Shown piece after piece: positions 1 through 11,251 of a DNA stretch of 25,755 nt; position 1 is the first letter of the stretch; each line of letters begins with the position of its first letter. The position numbers and the translations under genes were made by a program. This stretch comes from Bigelowiella natans CCMP2755 (lineage: Eukaryota; Cercozoa; Chlorarachniophyceae): positions 1 through 25,755 of the forward strand of contig ADNK01001930.1 in NCBI GenBank assembly GCA_000320545.1. The letters are read 5' to 3'. Under the pieces are notes generated by a model. It did not search any database and was not told the origin of the DNA. It saw nothing but the letters and a program-made list of their open reading frames with translations.

Positions 1-72
<72 letters not shown>
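1..72. repeat. (AT)22 followed by (GT)14
   Basis: A compound dinucleotide microsatellite at the left window edge: AT from 1 to 44, then GT to 72. AT-then-GT compounds recur at 11953-12013 and, in reverse order (CA then TA), at 1726-1790. Confidence 0.95.
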
Positions 73-78
<6 letters not shown>

Positions 79-93
79 CGCGTAAGCGTTTTC

Positions 94-126
94 GACCTCT
101 GCAGCTGCACACATGATAATCTTGTG

Positions 127-163
<37 letters not shown>

Positions 164-330
164 CTCTGTAGCTGCACACATGATAATTTTGTGCTACTAC
201 TATTACTACATACCTCTGCAGCTGCACACATGATAATCTTGTGCTACTACTACTACTACATACCTCTGCAGCTGCACACATCATAATCTTGTGCTACTAC
301 TACTACTACTACATACCTACAACAACAACA

Positions 331-366
<36 letters not shown>
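94..366. repeat. Minisatellite with four CTGCAGCTGCACACATGATA units plus CTA tracts
   Basis: Four direct units start near 96, 163, 212 and 262. Each holds a conserved core of about 30 nt (CTCTGCAGCTGCACACATGA and a following TAATCTTGTG), then a CTA run of variable length, giving a period of about 50-67 nt. The array ends in CAA and CTA triplets up to about 366. It lies upstream of the first recognised exon of the first carrier and could be intronic or 5' flanking. The CTA runs probably drive the length variation. Confidence 0.9.
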
Positions 367-368
<2 letters not shown>

Positions 369-503
369 GCAAAAGTAGGTTCATGCTCAGCTATCAGGCG
401 AACTACTATCAAAGAATGATATAAAAGGGTAATGGTAATAGTAGTAAGACTAGAGCACCTGTTATTATTCGGATTGATGAAAGGAGAAAAAAGCCAGCAT
501 ACG

Positions 504-536
<33 letters not shown>
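504..536. repeat. (GAT)n microsatellite
   Basis: About eleven GAT triplets. The surrounding 367-678 stretch shows no exon I can support; the missing first exon of the carrier was looked for here and not found. Confidence 0.9.
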
Positions 537-678
537 CTGTTTAAGAAAATCGGCAAATTATATTTGTTGCATATTTTGAAATGCAGCAGCTATTTGGTAC
601 AATACAGCTTTCTTAATGATCTTGGTGATGAAAGTTTATTTTCCCATCCTGTCTTGTAATTTAAAATTGGATGGATAG

Positions 679-1725
679 GACGATGCAGACCAGGAATACA
701 AAAAATCCACTTGCTATGATACACTCAGCTTCCAAAGGACACAACGGATTATATAGGTGTTGTTGTTGTTGTTGTTGTTGTTGTGTTGTGTGTGTGTGTG
801 TGTGTGTGTGTGTTTATCCTAATCGATCATATCTATTCATTTTTTAAGAGTGGCAAACTTCACAATTCTCCTTCGCAATTTCACCTTTTACCCCCTCCGC
901 CCACCCTACCCCCCCCTACAATCTCCAACGGTCCTTATCCTCATCTACCTATGTTCTTCCACCTACTACTCATTAATCATCCTTTGTTGTTCTGCTTGCT
1001 ACTAAGAGGAATATCAGCTTCATTGCTGCGCCAATCCATTTTTGCAACGACGAGACACGGTCAACATCCCGTAACAAATTGCATGTGAATGATGATAAGC
1101 CTACAGCACCACCACCACCAGCAGCAGCCTGTGTACTACATAATTATAAGTCAGTCTCGCACTCGGTTTTTGGTTGGTTGATTGTGTACTTGTGATCCAT
1201 CAATATGACGTTGCTATCTATTACCTACGAATCTTCACAAGAAGGTCTTTGAGAGCCCTGCAACTACTACTACTGCTGCTGCTGCTTGCTGCTGCTTGCT
1301 GCTATAACTAGTAATCATTGTCAACCTCACCAACAACAACATCACCTACCTTTTCAGGCCTATATTATCATCTTAACCAACATTTTGCTAAGATATCTCC
1401 TCTAGCATCTTTGGCAAGTGTATGTGATAATAGTAACCACTATTAGTACTACTTATAGTAGAAAAACCCATGAGAATAATGTAAAATTCATTACCAAGAC
1501 CTTTTGAAGATTAAAAAGTAGTTTGGTCTGCTCTTACACGATGATTCAATGTCATCGTCCTCGTCGTTGGCGTCGCCGTAATACTTGGTGATTAATCTTG
1601 TTCTCCTCTTCCTCTTCTATACCCCCCTCCTTCGTTACTACTATTGTAGGTCTCATCCGCAATGCTTGCAGGGATAATAGGAGCAGTAGCTGCGAATCCA
1701 GCTGACGTTGTCCTCGTAATACAGC

Positions 1726-1758
<33 letters not shown>

Positions 1759-1759
1759 G

Positions 1760-1790
<31 letters not shown>

Positions 1791-1936
1791 CGATCAACGA
1801 TTTACGTAGTTAAAAATCAAGCTGAGTTCTAGTTATTTTCTTTCTTGTTCCAAATATACATTATCACCATTGTTATTGCCGGTATCATCATCACCATCAT
1901 ATTTCAATATACTCAGTATTGTCATTATCATTATTA

Positions 1937-1970
<34 letters not shown>

Positions 1971-3989
1971 CATTCCTATAGATTCGAATGCAATCCGACC
2001 CCCATTGGCCTCCACAACGTCAAAGGCGGTACAAGAATAATATTACTACTAATAACAATAACATTTGCTCATAATAAAGAATAAAAAGAAGAAGAAGAAG
2101 CTGCTGTTTGCGTGCATTGTTGATCGATAAAAATTTGTATGATAACAAGAGCACTGTCAGTATTACAACACATGGACAATCTCGATTTGCTACTGCTGCC
2201 TCCCCTAATATTATGTATCTTTTAATGACAACGTGAAAATTGGTAGGTACCGGCATGCTTTCGATGGCATTTTGAAAATAATCAGAAAAGAGTCTTGGAG
2301 GTGCTAGTAGTAGTAGTAGTAGTTGTTTTGATTGATTATTGTACGTTCGTAGAAAGAAGAAGTTCAGCAGCAAATGCATAACGACGATGATGATGGTGTT
2401 TCTAACGTTGATCAATTTTGTAATCATTCTGCGATGTGCTGTTGTCATAGAAGAAGAAGAAGAAGAAGAAGAAGAAGAAGATAATAGATCATTCGTTAGC
2501 AATCCCCTACTAATTGTTCCTGCAATAATATATCACATCATCACCATCATCATCATCATCATCTTTCAGGCGCTTATGGAGAGGATGTTTACCGACTGTG
2601 ATCCGTGCAGTTTTGGTAGGTGCTAGTAGTAGTAGTAGTAGTAGTAAAGGAGGAGTATCATCATCATCATCATCGTCATCATCATCGACTACTTATTGAG
2701 TAGTATCTTGAATGCTTCTCCTTCTACAACAACAACAAGCACTACTACTATTACCACAACCACTACCACTATTGCCTCAAATACGACAGCAACCAAACCC
2801 TCACTAATCCTATCATTATAGGTGACTTCTTCACAAATTCCTTCCTACCATTTGGTAAAAGGGTTGTTGGTATCTAAATGGTCCGAAATCTGTCATTCGT
2901 CTTCTGTTTCTACTCACATTCTGGCAGGATCCGCATCGGTACTACTACTACCAATTGTGTAGTATTAGTTGTAGTATTAGTATTAATATTATTATTATTA
3001 TTAGTAGTAGTAGTAGTAGCAGGGAAAGAAGATGATATTCTGACGTATTGTAGCTCCTATTCTTTCTCATTTTCATCTTTGTATCTATCGTCTTATCATG
3101 CATTTGTATATATATATAATATAATATAATATAATATATATATTTCTATATTAGGCGATTTGTGCCTCCTTGGCGACTAACCCTGTAGATCTCATAAAGA
3201 CACGCATAATAAATATGCAGAAGACTCCTACAACTACTACGCATACTGGCAGTACTTCGATCAATAGGTGATTGTTACTTGACATCATCATTATATACAT
3301 ATGCAGCTGCTTTTTACCCACCGCCACTACGCTCGAGTAGTGAGGCTCATTCAGTGTTAGAATTATTATTGCTATTATTCTTATTATTCTGGTCATCATC
3401 GTGGGGATGAACAATATAGTATTTAACTCTATTGATGTTATATTTGTGTTACTCTAGCGAATGAGTGTTTGCACGATATTAACCTATATTCGTATGGTAT
3501 TACAACAACTACTACCACTATGATGCTACCACTGGTGCTGCTACTTATACTGACAATATGTGATATTTCAATATTTATTGTTCGAAATGCATAGATACTA
3601 TTCTAGTCCTCTTGATTGCGCAGCTCGTACTGTAAAGGCTGAAGGGTAAGTAAGCAGCATCTAAGATTGATTCCCTCCAACCACCGTATAGATGTACGAC
3701 TACAACACCAACCAACTCCTAGATCCAATAACAACATGTTGATATCTTTATATCAGGCTACTTGGGCTGTATAAAGGGATTTATGCAACAATGGCCCGGT
3801 ATTTTCGTTTCCTTTCAAATAAATTTCATATGGGAGAAAACGGGGACATCTTCATAGATTTTCAAATAAAACGCAGTTAAAATTGTTAGGTTGGTTCCAC
3901 ACACCATGATCCTGTGGGTTGTACAAGAGCAAGTCATATCTTTTTTTGATCGTGAAGATGATGTGGTAATTAGTTCTTCAAACAACTAA
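679..3989 (+). CDS. Mitochondrial carrier (SLC25), dicarboxylate/oxoglutarate/UCP-like; 5' end missing
   Basis: Seen: phase-consistent exons 679-756, 1007-1059, 1358-1419, 1650-1715, 1982-2028, 2247-2300, 2570-2615, 2822-2869, 2928-2938 (tentative), 3054-3105 (tentative start), 3155-3267, 3595-3645, 3757-3798 and 3890-3989 (stop TAA 3987-3989). They give 273 residues. Motifs in order: GLYRGISASLLRQ (end of repeat 1), NPADVVLIRMQ and RLWRGCLPTVIRAVL (repeat 2), ATNPVDLIKTRI, LDCAARTVKAEG, GLYKGIYATMARLVPH and VVQEQV (repeat 3). Family knowledge: SLC25 proteins have three repeats of about 100 residues with PxDxxK/R signatures and exchange metabolites across the inner mitochondrial membrane. The IRMQSD and IKTR contexts resemble the dicarboxylate, oxoglutarate and uncoupling-protein branch. 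Carriers are about 300 residues long, so roughly 30 are missing: helix 1 and its PxDxxK motif, which I could not find before 679. Odd: repeat 2 has ESW where EG is usual. The substrate is unknown. Confidence 0.85.
757..812. repeat. (GTT)n then (GT)n at an intron 5' end
   Basis: The tract begins directly at the donor of the exon ending at 756, so the splice donor GTGTTG is itself part of the microsatellite. It fills the first 56 nt of the intron. Confidence 0.9.
1726..1790. repeat. (CA)16 then (TA)n, intronic
   Basis: A compound dinucleotide repeat just inside the intron that follows the exon ending at 1715. Confidence 0.92.
1921..1973. repeat. (ATT)n, intronic
   Basis: An ATT/TTA triplet run ending about 9 nt before the acceptor of the exon that starts at 1982. 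It supplies the T-rich tract upstream of that 3' splice site. Confidence 0.9.
2449..2686. repeat. Intronic triplet repeats GAA, CAT, GTA, CAT
   Basis: (GAA)n at 2450-2481 and (CAT)n at 2539-2561 lie in the intron before the exon at 2570. (GTA)n at 2624-2646 and (CAT)n at about 2656-2686 lie in the following intron. Confidence 0.88.
2928..2938 (+). other. Tentative 11-nt microexon of the first carrier gene
   Basis: The flanking exons end in phase 0 (2869) and resume in phase 2 (3054), and an 11-nt segment between GGCAG and GGTACT bridges them. With it, the distance from the helix-4 tyrosine to the serine pair that opens helix 5 is 25 residues, which matches my count in a recalled UCP sequence. 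An alternative, exon 2928-2958 joined to 3022-3105, also keeps frame but adds about 21 residues. Only a transcript can decide. Confidence 0.4.
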
Positions 3990-4934
3990 AGAATCAGTAT
4001 ACTACCGAGATGTTGAAATCATGTCAGTTTCAAACTCCGTCATTTGTACGTGCACTTTCTCCATGAAAAATGAATCATGAACATCTACACATCTTTGATC
4101 AGCAACTTGCTCTTGATAAGCGTGCAAATCTGCGAACCTCCATCACACGTGCTGAGCACACGTGCATGCTGCTGCCACTCGCTCAAGTTCCTTGTGTCGC
4201 ATTCAAAAGCTGGCATGGCCATTTGCACAGGACAATCGAGCAAGTCCAACGAGGTGCAGCAGGCGCCCGTGTGTTTGCAGTTGCCACAATGTCTAGGTGT
4301 GCCCTGCCACACTCTAGACTCTGCACGTTCTGGGCCGCACGCAAAGCACACACGTCTGAACATGCTAGCATGTCCACAACAAGCGCCTTGCAGGGTCATC
4401 GCACGCCCATCGCAGCTTCCCAGCTTGCTGGCTTGCATTTCACAGTTCACGTCTGCCGTTGTCACGGCAGACAGTCTGGATGGACAGGCATCCACGTGCG
4501 TGGATGAATGAACAAGTCTAGAAGTAAATGAATGACCAACGAACGAAGCAATTCCATCGGCATGGTTGAACAGTTCACGGAATGTGCGCACGCTGACTCG
4601 TCGCAAGCCTAACTTTGTGTTGGAAGAAAGTGTTTCTTGTGGAGCGCATGCGCTAGCTAGCTAGAGCGTGATGATCATTAAGCTAGCAAGGTTCAAGATT
4701 CAAGATTCAAGATTCGTGTTCATTCGACATTACAACAAGGTGTGCCAATGGCTGTGCTGCAGCTCGCAGCACCAGCTAGAGCAAGCAAGAAAGAGTGAAG
4801 CACAGCAGGGAAACATTGACGACAATGAAACGGCGAGTGCCCAGAGTGCGCCGAAGCAAAAGTGAGAACAAAGTTGAACACTTGACATCAAATTGAACTG
4901 AGCATTGATGCAAAGATCGAAAGAAAGAAAGAAA
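3990..4934. other. Intergenic island, microsatellite-poor, no gene recognised
   Basis: This stretch is richer in G and C than the flanking introns, lacks long microsatellites and is enriched in CTAG and CACGTG/CATGC words (for example GCTAGCTAGCTAGAG near 4651). Open frames exist on both strands. The longest, 4085-4606 on the minus strand (173 codons), is cysteine-rich with a CxxC ... CxxC stretch, but I recognise no family and do not call it a gene. Confidence 0.6.
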
Positions 4935-5620
4935 CCTTGATGATGAACCAATGTTTCCAAAGTGTTGCATGATGCACTGGCAAAGTGCAAAACGCAGCAC
5001 CTCGACTGGTCGAGCTGAACGCAGCGAGGACTGCTAGCTGGCTAGCTGGCCAAACTGACCGATGCAAAACAAGATTCAAAATTGAACAATGCGAACAATG
5101 AACAATGAACAATGAACGATGAACGTGATGATGGACGTGCTGCACTTCCAAAATTGTGCATGCCATTGCCATGTCTGTCATCAAAACGCGACAAGGCACC
5201 TGCAAAGTGCGAAACGCAGTGCTTCGAACTGACTTCAGTGAGGACTGATTGGTGAAACCAGTAATGAGAATTGAGAATCAGTGATCTGACTGTCACGGAG
5301 CAGTGCAACCAGCGCTAGAGCGGCAACGTGACGGCGACGCAATGCATCCACTCTGACCAGGAATCTCCGGAAGGCCACGTCGACACGATGGTCCACAATC
5401 GGGTCGTCCGAGTGTGCACAACACTTTGGTTTTCATGGAGTCAGAAACGTGAACAATGAACAATGATGAAAAACGTGCGTTTCCAAAGTGTGGCAAGACA
5501 CTTGCAGTGCTGGAGTGCACAAAGTGCAGTGCCTCGAACTGGCTTCACCAGTTCAGTGAGGACCAGCAAATTGGCGGGGTTCGTGCGAATTGGTGCGATC
5601 TGAACATTGAAAAGCATCAC
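4935..5620. repeat. Dispersed intergenic repeat, left cluster (three diverged copies)
   Basis: Diverged copies of one unit lie near 4950-5035, 5190-5265 and 5450-5612. Shared words in order are a GAACAATGAACAATGA run before two of the copies, CCAAAGTG, an AAGACACTTGCA-like word, CGAAACGCAGTGC, CTCGAACTGGCTTC and AGTGAGGAC. The last copy continues with GGCGGGGTTCGTGC and CTGAACATTG. The same unit recurs at 14975-15600. Confidence 0.85.
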
Positions 5621-5760
5621 AACTAGCAGCCAAGTGACGACGACGCAAGGCATCCATCCTGGACAGGAACTTTCCTGACAGCCACGTCCACACGGCTAGA
5701 CGGAGGTCAACACTCCGGCACTGAGGACAACCTGCAGGGCTGGAGGGACTTCTCAAGTCC
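5300..5760 (-). pseudogene. Two diverged copies of a DALRRRH-ending coding fragment
   Basis: Read on the minus strand, 5400-5310 and 5730-5630 align as DNA around CGTGTnGACGTGGC and give related peptides: VDVAFRRFLVRVDALRRRH in the first copy and FLSRMDALRRRH in the second. The conserved tail DALRRRH with an Ala pair after it suggests a decayed coding element. With the zinc-binding fragment just upstream on the same strand (5939-6199), I infer the 3' end of a non-LTR retrotransposon ORF. Neither copy is intact. Confidence 0.45.
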
Positions 5761-5940
5761 ACATGCGTGTGCACGCATGCAAACACACGTGCCCATTCTT
5801 CACGTGCACTGGAAAAAGCACACGTGCTCTTTTTGCATCCACACATGCACCAAACAGCTGCACCGGAAGTTGGAGGCACACGTGAAGTCCAAAAGTGGTC
5901 GATGCACACGTCACAGACAGCTTGCACGCACGGGGACTTC
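5760..5940. other. CACGTG/ACACGT-rich segment between retroelement fragments
   Basis: Four CACGTG palindromes and several ACACGT or GCATGC words occur within about 150 bp. On the minus strand the segment separates the zinc-binding fragment from the DALRRRH fragment, as if inserted there. No function can be assigned. Confidence 0.5.
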
Positions 5941-6199
5941 ATGAGTCCATGTAAACCGAGGGAGCACCGAGCAAGAATCTGGTCTTGACAGAGTCAGGGG
6001 CAACAAAAAAAGAAGTGCAAGCAGGAGGTGCAGGGCCGAGAGCTGCTCTGATGCTGGCGGAGAACAGCAGTTGAACTCTCACAGCGTTCAAGCGAGCACA
6101 ATGATGTAGGAGGTGGTCAACACTTTGAACAACTCCAGCATCGCAAAGAGGGCAGATGGAGCGTGACAACGCAATTGAATCGCGCAAATTAGAGATCAA
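5939..6199 (-). pseudogene. Non-LTR retrotransposon remnant: reverse-transcriptase zinc-binding motif
   Basis: A minus-strand frame of 86 codons contains CPLCDAGVVQSVDHLLHHC, that is CxxC-x9-HLLxxC. This matches the zinc-binding region found C-terminal to reverse transcriptase in many LINE-type ORF2 proteins (zf-RVT family). About 40 residues later FLLGAPSV follows, then a stop. No reverse-transcriptase catalytic motif lies upstream on the minus strand (6200-6460), so the element is a truncated relic. It could also be a fragment of a longer, scrambled copy. Confidence 0.6.
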
Positions 6200-6460
6200 T
6201 TAAAAGGTTGGGTTCATGTTTTCACGTGGAGGATGAGGGGGGAAGGATTGGATGTTCGATGAGACTGATCGATTCGGGACTCGAAACATGTGCGACAACA
6301 AATGTGGGATGTCGCAGTGACATGACCAATCCCCATTTGTTCTGAATGCATTACTCTAGTTACGCCATGCTATTTTTGATGTCGCAGCAACAAAATCAAG
6401 GAGGATTCGAGATCGTCAATCAAACAAGTTCGAAGCAACGGAAAAATAGAGATCACCACC
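6200..6460. promoter_or_regulatory. Upstream region of the EF-hand carrier gene
   Basis: This 260-nt non-coding stretch before the start codon probably holds the promoter and 5' UTR. No TATA-like or other core element can be assigned with confidence. It has no microsatellite. Confidence 0.3.
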
Positions 6461-6464
6461 ATGG
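6455..6464 (+). promoter_or_regulatory. Strong Kozak context at the carrier start
   Basis: ACCACCATGG surrounds the ATG at 6461. This near-perfect match to the eukaryotic initiation consensus supports the chosen start. Confidence 0.65.
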
Positions 6465-8700
6465 AAAGCTGTCATCAGAGCAACACAGATGGGGGAGGAG
6501 GCACTAAGACTGGGAACAATACGGCGGGAAAACGGAAGACCGAACAAGCCAGGCTTCGGTTTGTGAAAAATTGTCTTAAGTTTACCACTATCCACAAAGC
6601 AATTAATTCAGAAATTGGTGATGACGACCTTTCTTATTACTTACACTTTAGTTACGTCAACAAAATAATCGGCGTCTCCAACAGAAAGGAGACGAAAGAA
6701 CAGGTAGTGCGGTACTATTCATTAGAGACTCACACAGAAGCTTCACCTTTGCTCGGATAGCTAATAGAACTCGGCGGAAACTATCAATCTAGTGACATAT
6801 TAAACGATGATTCCTATGTAGTAAGGGGTGATATTTAAGCTAAGTACTCTTCTGGTGGAAGGAACTCTATTTCAACGAAAGAACATTTCCATGATGAATA
6901 AATATGTAGCTTTGGAACATCTGCTGCACAAATGAATGCTCTGGTTTGTAGTACAATACTAAGCTGGATATTTCAACTTTCGAATTTTCAGCTTCAGTTG
7001 CGGCGAAAGCAAATATTTAAGTACTATGATGCAGACAATAGTGGGGATCTTGACAAGAACGAGGTACTAAAAATATTATGATTATGTGTGATATATGTAA
7101 ATAGCTGATTACTCGATGCATTTGACATCGTAGCACAATACATGATGATGGTCTGACCTCTTGCTGTGTTGGTTGTTTACAGTTAAGGCAGATGTTGGAA
7201 GATATGTATGTAGAAAGGATCAGAATAGCCGAGATACAGGGCGCTTCTCGTGCATGGGTAATGATAAGTAGAGTGCTTACCACTACCATATTATTTATAT
7301 TATTATAATTATCATAATTATTATTCTTAGTTTTACTGTTATTTTTATTATTATTGCAAAGTTGTGCGAACAAACTTTTTAACAAATACCCCTGCAGGGT
7401 AGATGCTGCTGTTTACATATTGTTAATATTTTAAAATATGTAAGGTGAAGCATGCGATGAAACAAGTCAATAAAGAAAACGGAAGGAATGTGATAGAATC
7501 GGTAGTATATCGTAATGAAAGTAGAATAATTGTGCTGCTTGATCTCACCATTACCTGTACTACCTCTTTACCACCTCCACAATCATCAACATCGTTCTCA
7601 TCATCATCATCATTATCATCATTATCATCATCATCATCAGGGTGTGCAGGAGCTTCTAGTACTGAGAGATCTGAATAAAAATAAGAAACTTGGTAGTTGA
7701 TTCATTCATTAAACGACGACAGACTGACCATAGAACATAGTTGATTCATTCATTAAACGACGACAGACTGACCACAGAACATAGTTGATTCATTCATTAA
7801 ACGACGACGACAGACTGACCACAGAACAAATTATGACATCATTTTGACATCAGTTATCATCATGCCATTTCTATGTAGCAAGCAACATCATTTGTAGAGG
7901 AAAACGTGTATACTAACCTCCTCTTCTAGCTAGATACGTCGTTGTTAAACAACAAATATAGTGATAATATGCTGCCTCAATATTTGTAGTAGTACATACA
8001 TACATACATATATACGTACATACACTTATAGATGACCTTCGCATTACATACTTATAGATGATGCTTCCTCTTTTAAACACAGGCAACTATCACCTACTTA
8101 TTAGCAGCTTAGATGCAATAATGATTTCCTTCTTTTGATTCGTTTCTCTGAGTGTAAGAATTTTAAGTATTTTCTATCGTCATCAGCCCGCTATTGCCTA
8201 CTGTCAATCTATTTTTACTTTCAAACCTATTATTATTAGTAGTATTATTTTCTATTCTTCTTCTTCTTCTTCTTCTTCTTATTTATTTATTATTCTTCTT
8301 ATTGTGCCTTTTCCTTCTTAGATTGGAAGGAGTTTTCTGCTGTGATCTCACGGGAGGAGTACTTATTCAAGAAGTAACCAACAACAACAACAACAATAAT
8401 AATAATTTTAATAAACAGTTCAAGTAGATGTATTCGCGTAGTGTGGAAGATAAAGAGAGACAGAGAGAGAAGCCTTGTCATCATCAAGATTAAATTAAAC
8501 TGTGTTGTTACTTTCGTTACTTTTCTGCTCTTTTTCTTTATGGTCTTTCATGGTACTGACTAACCACCAACAAGCTGTCATTACAATCGTTTGATGGTAC
8601 TGACTAACAACTAATAGGAGGAATCGATTTTGGAGATTAGCACCTCTTGCAGACATCCCCATCTACGTGATGATAATGATGAAGAACGAGAGAGAATGGG

Positions 8701-8744
<44 letters not shown>

Positions 8745-9860
8745 CAATAATCGTTAAATCTGATGCAGAACAATTAAAAGTAGTAAATGACTTTTATCCA
8801 TGCTATAAGGTGGGGGGGAAAGGGGCAAGTACCCAACCCATGAAATGGATGATGCAGCAGTAGCAGCAGCATATAAACAACAATATCAGTGTATAGTGAT
8901 TAACATTATTCTTATTCCTTTCAAAGTGTTGTTCTTCCTGATCAATTATTACTACTACTACTAATACTACTTACTACTGCAGATTGATAATTTCGCCAAT
9001 GGTCCTTATCACAGGTAGCCAGTGCTGCTAATGGATGATGATCATAACTATATATTAGAAGTAGAAATAGAAACACATAATTACATGCACACATTCAAGA
9101 AGAAGAAGAAGAAGAGGAAGAAGAAGAAGGAGGAGGAGGAGTGAAAATATGCGGAGTGTAGTTATCTATTTTTATGTAGTAGCAGTCAGTAGTACGAACT
9201 TGTTGTAGTAGTAGTGGTAGTAGTAGTAGTAGTAGAGTAAGAAACAACAAAAAAGACGAGGAATCATCATCATTATCATCATCATTATTTCAATGTATGG
9301 TATATTCTCTTTTACTCTCTCTTCTCTCTTCTTGTTGTACTGCTCGTACACATGATATCACTATCTATCATGTTTCATCATCACATTTTAGTGCCAAGAT
9401 TCTTCTGGCAGGAGCAGCAGCTGGGGTATGTATGTATGTATTGACAAATAGAGAAAGAAGAGGAATGATGATGAGGAGGAAGAAGAATATCAATGCATTT
9501 AATATTATTCTTGATATCCTCCTCAGGTTATTGGTAAAACTTTCTCGAGCCCCCTCTCACGGTTGACGATTCTGCAGCAAACAGGAGGTGATAATAAGAA
9601 CAACAAGAAGGGAAAGGAAGTGAGAATGGAAGAGGGGTATATTGATGAGAATGAGTGATTTGATTTACGATCAACAATTGTGTATTTATGTTGGAGAATA
9701 CTAAGACATTAGTGCTTGCTATAACACACATGCATGTACACACACACACACACACACACACGCAAAAGGGCTAAGAGGAGGCCCTCAAGACATGATAGGA
9801 ATGACAAGGTATATAATACAAACGGATGGGATAAAAGGACTTCTCAGAGGTAAATATAAC

Positions 9861-9897
<37 letters not shown>

Positions 9898-10079
9898 ATG
9901 CGAGTATGTGAGTATGTGTGCGTGTGTGTGTGTGTTTGTGTGTGTTTATGTGTGGTGGATCTTCTGTCTACTTGCATCTTGACACACTCATATACAGCTA
10001 TTATTATTGCAATAACACGCCACTGTATGATGATGATAATGATGATATGTGGTAGGGAATACGGCTGATGTGCTAAGAC

Positions 10080-10113
<34 letters not shown>

Positions 10114-11098
10114 TCATCATCTTCATCATCATCACCACCATTATCATGATCAAAGATTCCTTACGCTGGATCTCAATACGTAGCATATGAATATTTGAAG
10201 GTACTACTAGTTGTAGTAGTAGTAGTATTTCAATATTCAAGGCGGTCTTGATCGTGAAAAAGAAATAGTAGAGCAATTATTATTATTGCTATTATCATTA
10301 TCATTATCATTATCAATTTTTTTATTATTTCAGGGTTAGTGGTATGGATCAGCACAACATGATGATGAAATCCTAGATAAACAATTTTTTGTGAATAGAA
10401 GATCAGAGGAAGTACGTTTATCTTTCAGTATTGGTAGTGTATTGTGGGATTATGTTATTTACTAAGGCTGTTTAAATATCAATACGATCACCATTATTAT
10501 ATATCATCATCATCTTAATTTGTTGGAAAAAACAAAACTCTTAGAATATCTTCGCTGGACAATTGTCAATAGGGCATACCCCAGAAAGAATGTTAGCAGG
10601 GGGTACTACTACCGTCACTGCTACTACTACTACTACTACTACTACTACTTATAGTACTAATACTAATACTACTATTTTCTTCGATACTAGTGATGATAAT
10701 GATGATGATTAAGAATCCTTTTGTAGATGTAGTAGTAGTAGTAGTTGTTGTTGTTGTAGCTCTTTGCTGCATATCTGTGTTTGTACACTGTAGTCACCAG
10801 ATAAAGGGAGGAGAGGTCAAGAGAGACCTTCCAAAGAGAATAAATTATATGTCATATTTTCTTTCTAATAGCAAAGAATATGAGCACTGCTACAGCTACC
10901 ACTATATTACACCAACTAACAAACTAACCGCTAACAGGATTAGCAGGAGCTTTTAGCATTGCATTGACCTTTCCCCTAGGTTGGTAGTAGTAGTAATAGT
11001 AGTAGTAGTAATAGTAGTAGTAGTAGTAGTGGTAATGATTGATAATGATGATAATAAGGGTCTTCAAATGATAAGAAGGGTGTTCTAATGACTGTGGG

Positions 11099-11132
<34 letters not shown>

Positions 11133-11219
11133 AAGAAGGCAGTTTTGATGACTGTGCATTTAATGGGACGGCATTACAGACACTGATATTTTCAGACAAC
11201 AACAACAACAACAACAAAG

Positions 11220-11251
<32 letters not shown>

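Noticed and set aside
94-320. Regularly spaced repeats resembling a CRISPR array
   Set aside because: The spacers are CTA microsatellite runs, not unique sequences, and the context is eukaryotic intron-rich DNA. It is a minisatellite.
362-2626. Numerous short open frames with His, Tyr, Ile, Ser or Glu runs
   Set aside because: They are translations of triplet microsatellites inside introns and conflict with the phase-consistent exon model.
3022-3105. Extended exon reading KEDDILTYCSS in the first carrier
   Set aside because: It can be made to fit the frame but gives about 21 extra residues between helices 4 and 5. Kept only as an alternative to the 11-nt microexon model.
7245-7500. A third EF-hand in the carrier (VNKENGRN region)
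   Set aside because: It lacks the acidic residues at loop positions 1, 3 and 12; too degenerate to call.
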